A DNA stretch of 64,000 bases, taken from assembly GCF_051401765.1 (NCBI RefSeq), contig NW_027480593.1:62001-126000 (forward strand), given 5' to 3'. How positions within the stretch are numbered: the first letter of the stretch is position 1; each line of letters opens with the position of its first letter. The notes beneath the pieces are model-generated. The model was not told where the DNA came from. It made no database searches and worked only from the letters and a program-made list of their open reading frames with translations. Source of the stretch: Calliopsis andreniformis. Lineage: Eukaryota; Arthropoda; Insecta; Hymenoptera; Andrenidae. This document shows positions 40,396-54,056 of the stretch, in pieces. The position numbers and the translations under genes are program-made.

Positions 40396-41507
40396 GAAGA
40401 CTGATGATTGAGTATTGAGGATTGAGGATTGATGGTTGAGTATTGAGGATTGAAGGTTGAGGGTTGTGTGTTGAATATTGAGGATTGAGGATTTCAGGAT
40501 TGAGGATTTAGGATTGAAGATTGAGTATTGACGATTGAAGATTGATGATTGCGGATTGAGGGTTGAGGATCGAGGACTGAGGATTGAGGATTGGGGATTG
40601 AGCATTGAGGATTTAAGATTGAGGACTGGGGATTGAGGATTGAAGATTGAGGATTAAGGATTGTGGATTGGGGATATGGGGATCTAGGATTGGAGATTGA
40701 TTATTGATGGTTGAAGATTGAGGATTGAGGATTGAGGATTGAGAAGTGAGAGCTCAGGGTGAGGACTGAGGGTTGATGATTGAGGATTGAAAATTGAGGA
40801 TTGAGGATTGAGGATTGAGGACTGAGAATTGAGGATTGAGGATGAAGGCTGACGGTTGAGGATTGATGTTTGAGGTCTGAGGACTGCGGATTGAGGATTG
40901 AGAATTGAGGATTGAGGATTGAGGATCGAAGATTGAGTGTTGAGGATTGAAGATTGAGGATTGAGGATTGAAGATTGAGTGTTGAGGATTGAAGACTGAC
41001 GATTGAGTATTGAGAATTGAGGATTGAGGATTGAAGACTGAGTATTGAGGTTTGAAGATTGAGTATTCAGGATTGAGGATTGAGGATTGAGGATTGAGGC
41101 TTGAGGATTGAGTGTTCAGGATTGAAGATTGAGGATTGGGGATTGAGGATTGGGGATTGAGGATTGAGTATTGAGGATTGAGAATTGATGATTGAGGATT
41201 GAGTATTGAGGATTGAGAATTGAGGATTGAGGATTGAAGATTGAGGATTAAGGATAGAGGATTGGGGATTGAGTATCTAGGATTGGAGATTGACTATTGA
41301 GGTCTGAGGACTGAGGATTGAGGATTGAGGAACGAGGATTGAGGATTGAGGATGATGGCTGAGGGTTGAGGATTGAGGTTTGAGGACTGAGGACTGAGGA
41401 TTGAGTATTGAGAATTGAGGATTGAGGATTGAGGGTTGATGATTGAGGATTGGGTATTGAGGATTGAAGAATGAGGATTGAGGATTGAGGATTGAGGACT
41501 GAGGATT
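40396..41507 (+). repeat. 1,112-bp tandem duplication, left copy
   Basis: This block begins at gaagactgatg and corresponds to X1 23,201-24,312 (offset 17,195). At 41,508 the sequence returns to gaagactgatg instead of continuing with gcagattgag as X1 does at 24,313. The block is therefore present twice in X3 and once in X1. It contains the GATCTAG landmark and the start of segment S. Confidence 0.9.
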
Positions 41508-42619
41508 GAAGACTGATGATTGAGTATTGAGGATTGAGGATTGATGGTTGAGTATTGAGGATTGAAGGTTGAGGGTTGTGTGTTGAATATTGAGGATTGA
41601 GGATTTCAGGATTGAGGATTTAGGATTGAAGATTGAGTATTGACGATTGAAGATTGATGATTGCGGATTGAGGGTTGAGGATCGAGGACTGAGGATTGAG
41701 GATTGGGGATTGAGCATTGAGGATTTAAGATTGAGGACTGGGGATTGAGGATTGAAGATTGAGGATTAAGGATTGTGGATTGGGGATATGGGGATCTAGG
41801 ATTGGAGATTGATTATTGATGGTTGAAGATTGAGGATTGAGGATTGAGGATTGAGAAGTGAGAGCTCAGGGTGAGGACTGAGGGTTGATGATTGAGGATT
41901 GAAAATTGAGGATTGAGGATTGAGGATTGAGGACTGAGAATTGAGGATTGAGGATGAAGGCTGACGGTTGAGGATTGATGTTTGAGGTCTGAGGACTGCG
42001 GATTGAGGATTGAGAATTGAGGATTGAGGATTGAGGATCGAAGATTGAGTGTTGAGGATTGAAGATTGAGGATTGAGGATTGAAGATTGAGTGTTGAGGA
42101 TTGAAGACTGACGATTGAGTATTGAGAATTGAGGATTGAGGATTGAAGACTGAGTATTGAGGTTTGAAGATTGAGTATTCAGGATTGAGGATTGAGGATT
42201 GAGGATTGAGGCTTGAGGATTGAGTGTTCAGGATTGAAGATTGAGGATTGGGGATTGAGGATTGGGGATTGAGGATTGAGTATTGAGGATTGAGAATTGA
42301 TGATTGAGGATTGAGTATTGAGGATTGAGAATTGAGGATTGAGGATTGAAGATTGAGGATTAAGGATAGAGGATTGGGGATTGAGTATCTAGGATTGGAG
42401 ATTGACTATTGAGGTCTGAGGACTGAGGATTGAGGATTGAGGAACGAGGATTGAGGATTGAGGATGATGGCTGAGGGTTGAGGATTGAGGTTTGAGGACT
42501 GAGGACTGAGGATTGAGTATTGAGAATTGAGGATTGAGGATTGAGGGTTGATGATTGAGGATTGGGTATTGAGGATTGAAGAATGAGGATTGAGGATTGA
42601 GGATTGAGGACTGAGGATT
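41508..42619 (+). repeat. 1,112-bp tandem duplication, right copy
   Basis: Second copy of the block at 40,396. After it, gcagattgag follows as in X1, now at offset 18,307 (for example agttatg 25,144 and 43,451). Both copies share gactgagaattgag (near 40,820 and 41,932) where X1 has gactgaggattgag, which fits a very recent duplication within X3. Confidence 0.9.
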
Positions 42620-43825
42620 GCAGATTGAGTATTGAGGACTGAAGTCTGACGATTGAGGATTGAGGATTGAGGATTGAGGATTGAGGATTGAGGATTCAGG
42701 ATTGAAGATTGAGTATTGAGGATTGAATATTGAGGATTGAGGATTGAGGATTGGGAATTGAGGATGAGGACTGAGGGTTGAGGATTGAGGTTTGAGGAAC
42801 GAGGATTGAGGATTGAGAATTGAGGACTGAGGATTGACGATTGAGTATTGACGATTGAGTATTGAGGATTGAGGATTGATGACTGAGGATTGAGTATTGA
42901 GGATTGAGGATTGAGGATTGAAGGTTGAGTATTGAGGATTGAGGATTGAGGATTGTGGATTGAGTATTCAAGATTGAGGATTGATGATTGAGGATTGAGG
43001 ATTGAGGATTGAGGATTGAGGATTGAGGATTGAAGACTGAGTATTGAGGATTGAAGGTTGATGAATGAGGATTTATGATTGAGGATTGACGATGAGGGCT
43101 GGGGATTGAGGGTTGAGGTTTGAGGACTGAGGACTGAGGATTGAGGATTGAGAATTGAGGATGTAGGATTGCGGATTGACGATTGAGGATTGGGTATTGA
43201 TGATTGAAGAATGAGGATTGACGATTGAGGATTGAGGATTGAGGACTGAAGATTGAGTATTGAGTATTAAAGGTTGATGATTGAGGATTGAGGATTGTGG
43301 ATTGAGGATTGAGGGTTGAGGATTGAAGATTGAGGATTGAGGATTGAGAATTGAGAATTGAGGATGAGGACTGAGGGTTGAGGATTGAGGTTTGAGGAAT
43401 GAGGATTGAGGATTGAGGACTGAGGATTGAGGATTGAGGATTGAGGATTGAGTTATGAAGATTGAGTATTCATGACTGATGATTGAGGATTGAGGATTGA
43501 GGATTGAGGATTGAGGATTGAAGATTGAGTATTGATGATTGAGGATTGAGGATTGAGGATTGAGGATTGAGGATTGAGGATTGAAGATTGAGGTTTGGGG
43601 ATTGAGGATTGAGAATTGAGAATTTAGAATAGAAGATTGAGTATTGAGGATTGAAGATTGAGGTTTGAGGATTGAGGATTGAGGATGGAGGATGAGGGCT
43701 GAGAGTTGAGGATTGAGTATTGAGGATTGAGGATTAAGGATTGAAGATTGAGTATTGAGGATTGAAGATTGAGGATTGAGGATTGAAGATTGAGTGTTGA
43801 GGATTGAAGACTGATGATTGAGTAT

Positions 43826-45180
43826 TGAGGATTGAGGATTGATGGTTGAGTATTGAGGATTGAAGGTTGAGGGTTGTGTGTTGAATATTGAGGATTGAGG
43901 ATTTCAGGATTGAGGATTTAGGATTGAAGATTGAGTATTGAGGATTGAAGATTGATGATTGCGGATTGAGGGTTGAGGATTGAGGACTGAGGATTGAGGA
44001 TTGGGGATTGAGCATTGAGGATTTAAGGTTGAGGACTGGGGATTGAGGATTGAAAATTGAGGATTAACGATTGTGGATTGGGGATTGGGGATCTAGGATT
44101 GGAGATTGATTATCGAGGATTGAAGATTGAGGATTGAGGATTGAGGATTGAGAAGTGAGAGCTCAGGATGAGGACTGAGGGTTGAGGATTGAGGATTGAA
44201 AATTGAGGATTGAGGATTGAGGATTGAGGATTGAGGATTGAGGATTGAGGATGAAGGCTGACGGTTGAGGATTGATGTTTGAGGTCTGAGGACTGCGGAT
44301 TGAGGATTGAGAATTGAGGATTGAGGATTGAGGATCGAAGATTGAGTGTTGAGGATTGAAGATTGAGGATTGAGGATTGAAGATTGAGTGTTGAGGATTG
44401 AAGACTGACGATTGAGTATTGAGAATTGAGGATTGATGGTTGAGTATTGAGGATTGAAGTTTGAGGGTTGTGTGTTGAATATTGAGGATTGAGGATTTCA
44501 GGATTGAGGATTGAGGATTGAAGATTGAGTATTGGGGAGTGAGGATTGAGGATTGCGGATTGAGGATTGAGAATTGAGGATTGAGGACTGAGGACTGAAG
44601 ATTGAGGATTGGGTATTGAGGATTGAAGAATGAGGATTGGGGATTGAGTATTGGGGATTGAGTATTGAAGATTGAGTGTTGAGGATTGAAGACTGACGAT
44701 TGAGTATTGAGGATTGAGGATTGAGGATTGAGGATTGAGAATTGAAGATTGAGTGTTGAGGATTGAGGATTGAGGATTGAGGATTGAGGATTGAGGATTG
44801 AGGATTGAGGGTTGAGTGATGAGAATTGATGTTTTTGGATAGAGATTTGAAGATTCCAGATTGAGTATTGAGTATTGAAAACTGTGAATTGATGATATTC
44901 TATTGAGGACTGAGGATTGGCAACTGATTGTTGAGGACTGAGGGCTGAAGAATGAGGATTCAGGGTTGAGGATTCAGGATTCAGGATTGAGGTTTGAGGA
45001 CAGACGATTGAGGATTGAGGATTGAGGATTGGAGATTGAAGACTGAGGATTGAGAATTGAGGGTTGTGGATTGAGGACGAGGACTGAGGGTTGAGCATTG
45101 ACGTTTGATGTCTGAAGATTGAGGATTGAGGATTGAGAATTGAGGATCGAGGATTGAGGATTGAAGATTGAGGATTGAGG
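43826..45180 (+). repeat. X-derived flank joined to a new module family
   Basis: From 43,826 to about 44,346 the sequence continues like 21,550-22,070 of X1 (offset 22,276 from agttatg 43,451/21,175). It then changes to a family that also occurs at 48.8-50.1 kb: about 44,170-45,400 matches 48,830-50,060 at offsets of 4,656-4,664 (gaaggctgacgg at 44,253 and 48,909; the gccggac marker near 45,263 and 49,928). The 44-45 kb version keeps a normal gagggttg unit at about 45,058, where all the others have the 8-base gaggggttg. Confidence 0.75.
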
Positions 45181-45919
45181 ATTGAGGACTGAGGATTGAA
45201 GATTGAGTATTGAGGATTGAAGATTGAGGATTGAGGATTGAAGATTGAGTGTTGAGGATTGAAGCCGGACGGTTGAGTATTGAGAATTGAGGATTGATGG
45301 TTGAGTATTGAGGATTGAATGTTGAGGGTCGTGTGTTGAATATTGAGGATTGAGGATTTCAGGATTGAGGATTGAGGATTGAAGATTGAGTATTGAGGAT
45401 TGAGGATTGAGGATTGAGTATTGAGGATTGAAGTTTGAGGACTGAGGATTGAGGATTGAGGATTGAGGATTGAGGATTGATGATTGAGGATTGAAGATTG
45501 AGTATTGATGATTGAATATTGAGGATTGAGGATTGATAGTTGAGGATTGAGGACGAGGACTGACGGTTGAGGATTGATGTATGAGGATTGAGGATTGAGG
45601 TTTGAGGACTGAGGATTGAGGATTGAAGATTGAGGATTGCGGATTGAGGATTGACGATTGAGGACTGAGAATTGAGGATTGAGAATTGAGCATTGAGGAT
45701 TTAAGATTGAGGACTGGGGATTGAGGATTGAGGATTGAGAATGTGGGCTGAGGTTTGAGGATTGATGTTTGAGTATTGAATCCTGAGAATTCAGGATATT
45801 CTATTGAGTACTGAGAATTGAGGATTGATGGTTGAGTATTGAGGATTGAGGATTGAGGATAGAGGATTGATTATTGAAGATTGAGTATTGTTGATTGAGG
45901 ATTGATGATTCAGGATTGA

Positions 45920-48900
45920 GGATTGAGGATTGTGGATTGAGTATTCAAGATTGAGGATTGATGATTGAGGATTGAGGATTGAGGATTGAGGATTGAGGAT
46001 TGAGGATTGAAGACTGAGTATTGAGGATTGAAGATTGATGAATGAGGATTTATGATTGAGGATTGACGATGAGGGCTGGGGATTGAGGGTTGAGGTTTGA
46101 GGACTGAGGACTGAGGATTGAGGATTGAGAATTGAGGATGTAGGATTGAGGATTGACGATTGAGGATTGGGTATTGATGATTGAAGAATGAGGATTGACG
46201 ATTGAGGATTGAGGATTGAGGACTGAAGATTGAGTATTGAGTATTAAAGGTTGATGATTGAGGATTGAGGATTGAGGATTGTGGATTGAGGATTGAGGGT
46301 TGAGGATTGAAGATTGAGGATTGAGGATTGAGAATTGAGAATTGAGGATGAGGACTGAGGGTTGAGGATTGAGGTTTGAGGAATGAGGATTGAGGATTGA
46401 GGACTGAGGATTGAGGATTGAGGATTGAGGATTGAGTTATGAAGATTGAGTATTCATGACTGATGATTGAGGATTGAGGATTGAGGATTGAGGATTGAGG
46501 ATTGAAGATTGAGTATTGATGATTGAGGATTGAGGATTGAGGATTGAGGATTGAGGATTGAGGATTGAAGATTGAGGTTTGGGGATTGAGGATTGAGAAT
46601 TGAGAATTTAGAATAGAAGATTGAGTATTGAGGATTGAAGATTGAGGTTTGAGGATTGAGGATTAAGGATGGAGGATGAGGGGTGAGAGTTGAGGATTGA
46701 GTATTGAGGATTGAGGATTGAGGATTGAAGATTGAGTATTGAGGATTGAAGATTGAGGATTGAGGATTGAAGATTGAGTGTTGAGGATTGAAGACTGATG
46801 ATTGAGTATTGAGGATTGAGGATTGATGGTTGAGTATTGAGGATTGAAGGTTGAGGGTTGTGTGTTGAATATTGAGGATTGAGGATTTCAGGATTGAGGA
46901 TTTAGGATTGAAGATTGAGTATTGAGGATTGAAGATTGATGATTGCGGATTGAGGGTTGAGGATTGAGGACTGAGGATTGAGGATTGGGGATTGCGCATT
47001 GAGGATTTAAGGTTGAGGACTGGGGATTGAGGATTGAAGATTGAGGATTAACGATTGTGGATTGGGGATTGGGGATCTAGGATTGGAGATTGATTATTGA
47101 GGATTGAAGATTGAGGATTGATGATTGAGGATTGAGAAGTGAGAGCTCAGGATGAGGACTGAGGGTTGAGGATTGAGGATTGAAAATTGAGGATTGAGGA
47201 TTGAGGATTGAGGATTGAGGATTGAGGATTGACGATGAAGGCTGACGGTTGAGGATTGATGTTTGAGGTCTGACGACTGCGGATTGAGGATTGAGAATTG
47301 AGGATTGAGGATTGAGGATCGAAGATTGAGGATTGGGTATTGAGGATTGAAGAATGAGGATCGAGGATTGAGGATTGGGGATTGAGGATTGAAGATTGAG
47401 TGTTGAGGATTGAGGATTGAAGATTGAGGATTGAGGATTGAAGATTGAGTGTTGAGGATTGAAGGCTGACGATTGAGTATTGAGAATTGTGGATTGATTG
47501 TTGAGTATTGAGGATTGAAGTTTGAGGGTTGTGTGTTGAATATTGAGGATTGAGGATTGAGGATTGAGGATTGAGGATTTTGGATTGTGGACTGGTGATT
47601 GAGGATTGAAGATTGAGGATTCAGGACTGAGGATTGGGGATTGAGGATCTAGGACTGGAGATTGATTATTGAGGATTGAAGATTGAGAATTGAGGATTGA
47701 GGATTGAGAATTGAGAATTAAGAATGAGGACTGAGGGTTGAGGATTGAGGTTTGAGGAATGAGGATTGAGGATTGAGGATTGAGGGTTGAGGATTGAGGA
47801 TTGTGGATTGAGTATTGAAGATGGAGTATTCATGACTGAGGATCGAGGTTTGAGGATTGAGGATTGAGTATTGAAGATTGAGGATTGAGGATTGAGGATT
47901 GTGGATGGAGGATGAGGACTGAGGGTTGAGGATTGCGGTTTGAGGAATGAGGATTGAGGATTGAGGATTGAGTATTGAAGATTGAGGATTGATGACTGAG
48001 GATTGAGGATTGAGGATTGAGAATTGGCAATTGAGGATTGAAGATTGAGTATTGAGGATTGAAGATTGTGGATAGTGGATTGAGGATTGAAGATTGAGGA
48101 CTGAGTGTTGAGGGTTGAGTGATGAGAATGGATGTTTGTGGATGGAGACTTGAATATTGAAGATTGAGTATTGGGTATTGAAAACTGAGAATTCAGGATA
48201 TTCTATTGAGTATTGAGAATTGAGCAATGATGGTTGGGTATTGAGGATTGGTGGTTGAGGGTTGTGTGTTGAATATTGAGGATTGAGGATTTTAGGATTG
48301 AGGATTGAAGATTGAGTATTGAGGATTGAAGATTGAGGATTGAGGATAGAGGATTGAGGATTGAGGATTGAGTATTGAGGATTGAGGGTTGAGGATTGAA
48401 GATTGAGTATTGAGGATTGAAGATTGAGGATTGAGGATTGAAGATTGAGTGTTGAGGATTGAAGACTGATGATTGAGTATTGAGGATTGAGGATTGATGG
48501 TTGAGTATTGAGGATTGAGGGTTGAGGGTTGTGTGTTGAATATTGAGGATTGAGGATTTCAGGATTGAGGATTTAGGATTGAAGATTGAGTATTGAGGAT
48601 TGAAGATTGATGATTGCGGATTGAGGGTTGAGGATCGAGGACTGAGGATTGAGGATTGGGGATTGAGCATTGAGGATTTAAGATTGAGGACTGGGGATTG
48701 AGGATTGAAGATTGAGGATTAAGGATTGTGGATTGGGGATATGGGGATCTAGGATTGGAGATTGATTATTGAGGGTTGAAGATTGAGGATTGAGGATTGA
48801 GGATTGAGAAGTGAGAGCTCAGGGTGAGGACTGAGGGTTGATGATTGAGGATTGAAAATTGAGGATTGAGGATTGAGGATTGAGGATTGAGGATTGAGGA

Positions 48901-49090
48901 TTGAGGATGAAGGCTGACGGTTGAGGATTGATGTTTGAGGTCTGAGGACTGCGGATTGAGGATTGAGAATTGAGGATTGAGGTTTGAGGATCGAAGATTG
49001 AGTGTTGAGGATTGAAGATTGAGGATTGAGGATTGAAGATTGAGTGTTGAGGATTGAAGACTGACGATTGAGTATTGAGAATTGAGGATT
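45920..49090 (+). repeat. 3.2-kb copy of X segment 20.66-23.83 kb
   Basis: This region matches X1 about 20,667-23,830 at an offset of 25,253 that becomes 25,260 after one added heptamer. Anchors are ttcaag 20,691/45,944, the gaatggatgtttgtgg module 22,859/48,119 and GAATTC 22,929/48,189. At 49,090 it leaves X (gattgatagttgag in place of gattgaggattgaag). It shows that X segments were also copied outside the X array. Confidence 0.82.
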
Positions 49091-50815
49091 GATAGTTGAG
49101 TATTGAGGATTGTAGTTTGAGGGTTGTGTGTTGAATATTGAGGATTGAGGATTTCAGGATTGAGGATTGAGGATTGAAGATTGAGTATTGTGGAGTGAGG
49201 ATTGAGGATTGCGGATTGAGGATTGAGAATTGAGGATTGAGGACTGAGGACTGAAGATTGAGGATTGGGTATTGAGGATTGAAGATTGAGGATTGGGGAT
49301 TGAGTATTGGGGATTGAGTATTGAAGATTGAGTGTTGAGGATTGAAGACTGACGATTGAGTATTGAGGATTGAGGATTGAGGATTGAGGATTGAGAATTG
49401 AAGATTGAGTGTTGAGGATTGAAGATTGAGGATTGAGGATTGAGGATTGAGGATTGGGGATTGAGGATTGAGGGTTGAGTGATGAGAATTGATGTTTTTG
49501 GATAGAGATTTGAAGATTCCAGATTGAGTATTGAGTATTGAAGACTGTGAATTGATGATATTCTATTGAGGACTGAGGATTGGCAACTGATTGTTGAGGA
49601 CTGAGGGCTGAAGAATGAGGATTCAAGGTTGAGGATTCAGGATTCAGGATTGAGGTTTGAGGACAGACGATTGAGGATTGAGGATTGAGGATTGGAGATT
49701 GAAGACTGAGGATTGAGAATTGAGGGGTTGTGGATTGAGGACGAGGACTGAGGGTTGAGCATTGACGTTTGATGTCTGAAGATTGAGGATTGAGGATTGA
49801 GAATTGAGGATCGAGGATTGAGGATTGAAGATTGAGGATTGAGGATTGAGGACTGAGGATTGAAGATTGAGTATTGAGGATTGAAGATTGAGGATTGAGG
49901 ATTGAAGATTGAGTGTTGAGGATTGTAGCCGGACGATTGAGTATTGAGAATTGAGGATTGATGGTTGAGTATTGAGGATTGAATGTTGAGGGTCGTGTGT
50001 TGAATATTGAGGATTGAGGATTTCAGGATTGAGGATTGAGGATTGAAGATTGAGTATTGAGGATTGAAGATTGAGGATTGCGGATTGAGGAATGAGGATT
50101 GAGGATTGAGGATTGAAGATTGAAGATTGAGTGCTGAGGGCTCAGTGATGAGAATTGATGTTTGTGGATTGAGATTTGAAGATTGAAGGTTGGGGATTGA
50201 GTATTGAAAACTGTGAATTGAGGATATTCTATTGAGGATGGAGGATTGACAATTGATTGTTGCGGACTGAGGGATGAAGATTGAGGATTCAGGATTGAGA
50301 ATTCGGAATTGAGATTTGAGGGCTGAGGATAGAGTCTTGAGGATTGAGGATTGAGGATTGACGCTTGAGGATAGAGGATTGATGGTGGAAGATTGAAGAG
50401 AGAGGACTGAGTGTTGAGGATTGAGTGTTGAGAATTGATGTTTGAGGATTGAGATTTGATCATTGAATATTGTGGATTGAGTATTGAGACATGAGAATTC
50501 AGGATATTCTATTGAGTATTGAGAATTGAGTATTGGTGGTTGAGTATTGAGGATTGACGGTTGAGGGTTGTGTGTTGAGTATTGAGGATTGAGGATTGAG
50601 GATTGAGGATTGAGGATTGAGGATTGAGGATTGAAGATTGAGTATTGAGGATTGAAGATTGAGGATTGAGGATTGAGGATTGAGGATTGAGGATTGAAGA
50701 TTGAGGATTCGGGATTGAGGATTGACGATTGAGGATTTAGTATTGAGGACTGAGAATTGAGGATTGAGAATTGAAGATTGTGTATTGAGGATTGAAGATT
50801 GAGGATTGAGGATTG
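48875..50815 (+). repeat. 1.9-kb block Y, first copy
   Basis: The block matches about 56,224-58,164 at a constant offset of 7,349 (gaaggctgacgg 48,909/56,258; gtgatgag 50,145/57,494). It carries the single-base-expanded unit gaggggttg at 49,722. At about 50,815 the two copies part: this one goes to gattgatgattgagg, the other to gaggactgaggattg. A third copy of most of it lies at about 60,400-62,025. Confidence 0.83.
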
Positions 50816-52790
50816 AGGATTGATGATTGAGGACTCAGTGTTGAGGGTTGAGTGATGAGAATTGATGTTTGTGGATTGAGATTTGAAAATTGAAGATTGG
50901 GTATTGAGTGTTGAAAACTGTGAATTGAGGATATTCTATTGAGGATTGAGGATTGACAATAGATTGTTGAGGACTGAGGGTTGGAGATTGAGGATTCAGG
51001 ATTGAGGATTCGGAATTGAGGTTTGAAGACAGAGGATTGAGGGTTGAGGATTGAGGACTGAAGATTGAGGATTGAGGATTGAGGATTGAGGATGGAGGAC
51101 GAGGACTGAGGGTTGAGGTTTGAGTGATGACAATAGATGTTTGTGGATGGAGACTTGAAGATTGAACATTGAGGGTTGAGTATTGAAGATTGGGGATCGA
51201 TGACTGAGGATTGAGGATTGAGAATTGAGGATTGAGGATTGAGGATTGAAGATTGAGTATTGAGGATTGAAGATCGAGTATTGCGGATTGAGGATTGACG
51301 ATTGAGGATTGAGGAATGAGCATTGAGGATTGCAGATTGAGGATTGAGGATTGAGGATTGAGGATTGATGAGTGAGGATTGAGGATTGAGGATTGAGGAT
51401 TGAGGATTGAGAATTGAAGATTGAGTATTGAGGATTGAAGATTTAGGATTGAGGATTGAGGATTGACGATTGAGGACTGAGTGTTGAGGGTTGAGTGATG
51501 AGAATTGATGTTTGTGGATGGAGACTTGAAGATTGAAGATTGAGGATTGAGTATTGAAAACTGAGAATTCAGGATATTCTATTGAGTATTGACAATTGAG
51601 GATTGATGACTGAGTATTGAGGATTGATGGTTGAGGGTTGTGTATTGAATATTTAGGATTGAGGATTGGGGATTGAGGATTGAGGATTGAGGATTGAAAA
51701 TTGAGTATTGATGATTGAAGGTTGAGGACTGAGGATTGAGGGTTGAGGATTGAGGACGAGGACTGACGGTTGAGGATTGAGGTTTGAATATTGAGGATTG
51801 AGGATTGAGGACTGAGGATTGAGGAGTGAGGATTGAAGATTGAGGACTGAGTGTTGAGGGTTGAGTGATGAGCATTGATGTTTGTGGATTGAGATTTGAA
51901 AATTGAAGATTGGGGATTGAGTCTTGAAAACTGTGAATTGAGGATATTCTATTGAGGATTGAGGATTGACAATATATTGTTGCGGACTGAGGGATGGAGA
52001 TTGAGGATTCAGGATTGAGGATTCGGAATTGAGGTTTGAAGACTGAGGATTGAGGGTTGAGTGTTGAGGATTGAAGATTGAGGATTGAGGATTGAGGATT
52101 GAGGATGGAGGACGAGGACTGAGGGTTGAGGGTTGATTGATGAGAATAGATGTTTGTGGATGTAGACTTGAAGATTGAACATTGAGGATTGAGTATTGAA
52201 GATTGAGGATTGATGACTGAGGATTGAAGATTGAGGACTGAGTGTTGAGGGTTGAGTGATGAGAATTGATGTTTGTGGATGGAGGGTTGAAGATTGAAGA
52301 TTCAGGATTGAGTATTGAAAACTGAGAATCCAGGATATTCTATTGAGTATTGATAATTGAGGATTGATGGTTGAGTATTGAGGATTGAAGGTTGAGGGTT
52401 GTGTGTTGAATATTGAGGATTGAGGATTTCAGGATTGAGGATTGAGGATTGAAGATTGAGTATTGAGGATTGAAGAATGAGGATTGCGGATTGAGGAATG
52501 AGGATTGAGGGCAGAGTGTTGAGGGTTGAGTGATGAGAATTGATGTTTGTGGATGGAGACTTGAAGATTGAAGGTTGAGGATTGAGTATTGAAAACTGAG
52601 AATTCAGGATATTCTATTGAGTATTGAGAATTGAGGATTGATGGTTGAGTATTGAGGATTGAAGGTTGAGGGTTGTGTGTTGAATATTGAGGATTGAGGA
52701 TTTCAGGATTGAGGATTGAGGATTGAAGATTGAGTATTGAGGATTGAAGATTGAGGATTGCGGATTGAGGAATGAGGATTGAGGATTGAG
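50816..52790 (+). repeat. Short HOR cluster around the gttgagtgatgag module
   Basis: The marker gttgagtgatgag stands at 50,847, 51,490, 51,860, 52,251 and 52,525, with irregular spacing of 643, 370, 391 and 274 bases. Each copy is followed by a tgtttgtggat(t/g) segment and usually by gatattctattgag. The copies differ more among themselves than the X copies do, so this looks like an older part of the array. Nothing else was seen in the stretch. Confidence 0.7.
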
Positions 52791-52794
52791 GATT

Positions 52795-53310
52795 GAAGAT
52801 TGATGATTGACGATTGAGGATTGAGGATTGAGGATTGAGAAATGAGGATTGAGGATTGAGGATTGAAGATTGAGTATTGAGTACTGAAGCCTGACGATTG
52901 AGGATTGAGAATTGGAGATTGAGGATTGATGATTCAGGATTGAAGGTTGAGTATTGAGGATTGAAGATTGAGGATTGAGGATTGAATATTGATGATTGAG
53001 GATTGAGGATTGAAGATTGAGAATTCGGGATTGAGGATTGTGGGTTGAAGATTGAGTATTGAGGATTGAAGGTTGAGGATTAAGGATTGAGGATTGAGGA
53101 TTGAGGATTGAGGATTGAGTATTAGGGATTGAAGATTGAGGATTGAGGATTGAGGATTGAGGATGGAGGATGACGGCTGAGGGTTGAGGATTGAGGTTTG
53201 AGTATTGAACCCTGAGAATTCAGGATATTCTATTGAGTATTGAGAAATGAGGATTGATGGTTGAGTATTGAGGATTGAGGATTTAGGATTGAGTATTGAG
53301 TATTGAAGAT
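52795..53310 (+). repeat. 0.5-kb duplicated block, first copy
   Basis: The block contains gtactgaagcctgacg (gaagc at 52,886) and matches about 54,057-54,580 at an offset of 1,262 (gaagc at 54,148). Between the two lies about 0.7 kb of other variants (53,311-54,056) with no longer match that I recognised. Confidence 0.75.
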
Positions 53311-54056
53311 TGAGGATTGATTACTGAGGATTGAGGATGAGGGCTGAGGGTCGAGGATTGTGGTTTGAGGACTGAGGACTGAGGATTGAGAATTGAGAAT
53401 TGAGGATTGTGGATTGAGGATTGAAGATTGAGGATTGGGCGTTGAGGATTGAAGAATGAGGATTGAGGATAGAGGATTGAGGATTGAGGATTGAAGATTG
53501 AGGATTGAGGATTGAGGATTGAAGATAGAGGATTGAGGATTGAGGATTGAGAGTTGAGAATTGAAGATGAGGACTGAGGGTTGAGGATTGAGGTTTGAGG
53601 AACGAGGATTGGGGATTGAGGATTGAGGACTGAGGATTGACGATTGAGTATTGAAGATTGATGATTGATCACTGAGGATTGAGGATTGAGGATTGAGGAT
53701 TGAGGATTGAGGATTGAGGATTGAGGATTGAGGATTGAGGATTGAGGATTGAAGATTGAGTATAGAGGATTGAATATTGAGGATTGAGGATTGAGGATTG
53801 GGGATTGAGGATGAGGGCGGAGGGTTGAGGGTTGAGGTTTGAGCATTGAATCCTGAAAATTCAGGATATTCTATTGAGTATTGAGAATTGAGTATTGATG
53901 GTTGGGTATTGAGGATTGAGGATTGAGGATTGAGGATTGAGGACGAGGGCTGAGGATTGAGGATTGAGGTTTGTGGACTGAGGAATGACGATTGAGAGTC
54001 GAGAATTGAGGATTGAGGATTGAGGATTGAAGATTGAGGATTGTGTATTGAAGATT

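Larger units (their letters stand above)
29029..43825 (+). repeat. Giant HOR X, copy X3 (14.8 kb)
   Basis: X3 repeats X1 nearly base for base. The offset is 17,257 up to about 29,200 and then 17,195, because X3 lacks 62 bases present in X1 and X2 (between the gagaattgag and gattaatg markers near 29,205). From 41,508 the offset becomes 18,307, because of a 1,112-bp tandem duplication. The lengths agree: 13,747 minus 62 plus 1,112 is 14,797. Differences from X1 in the parts I compared are isolated substitutions, for example ctgtgtattg near 32,776 against ctgtggattg, and gagggttgagg near 34,965 against gaggattgagg. Confidence 0.88.
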
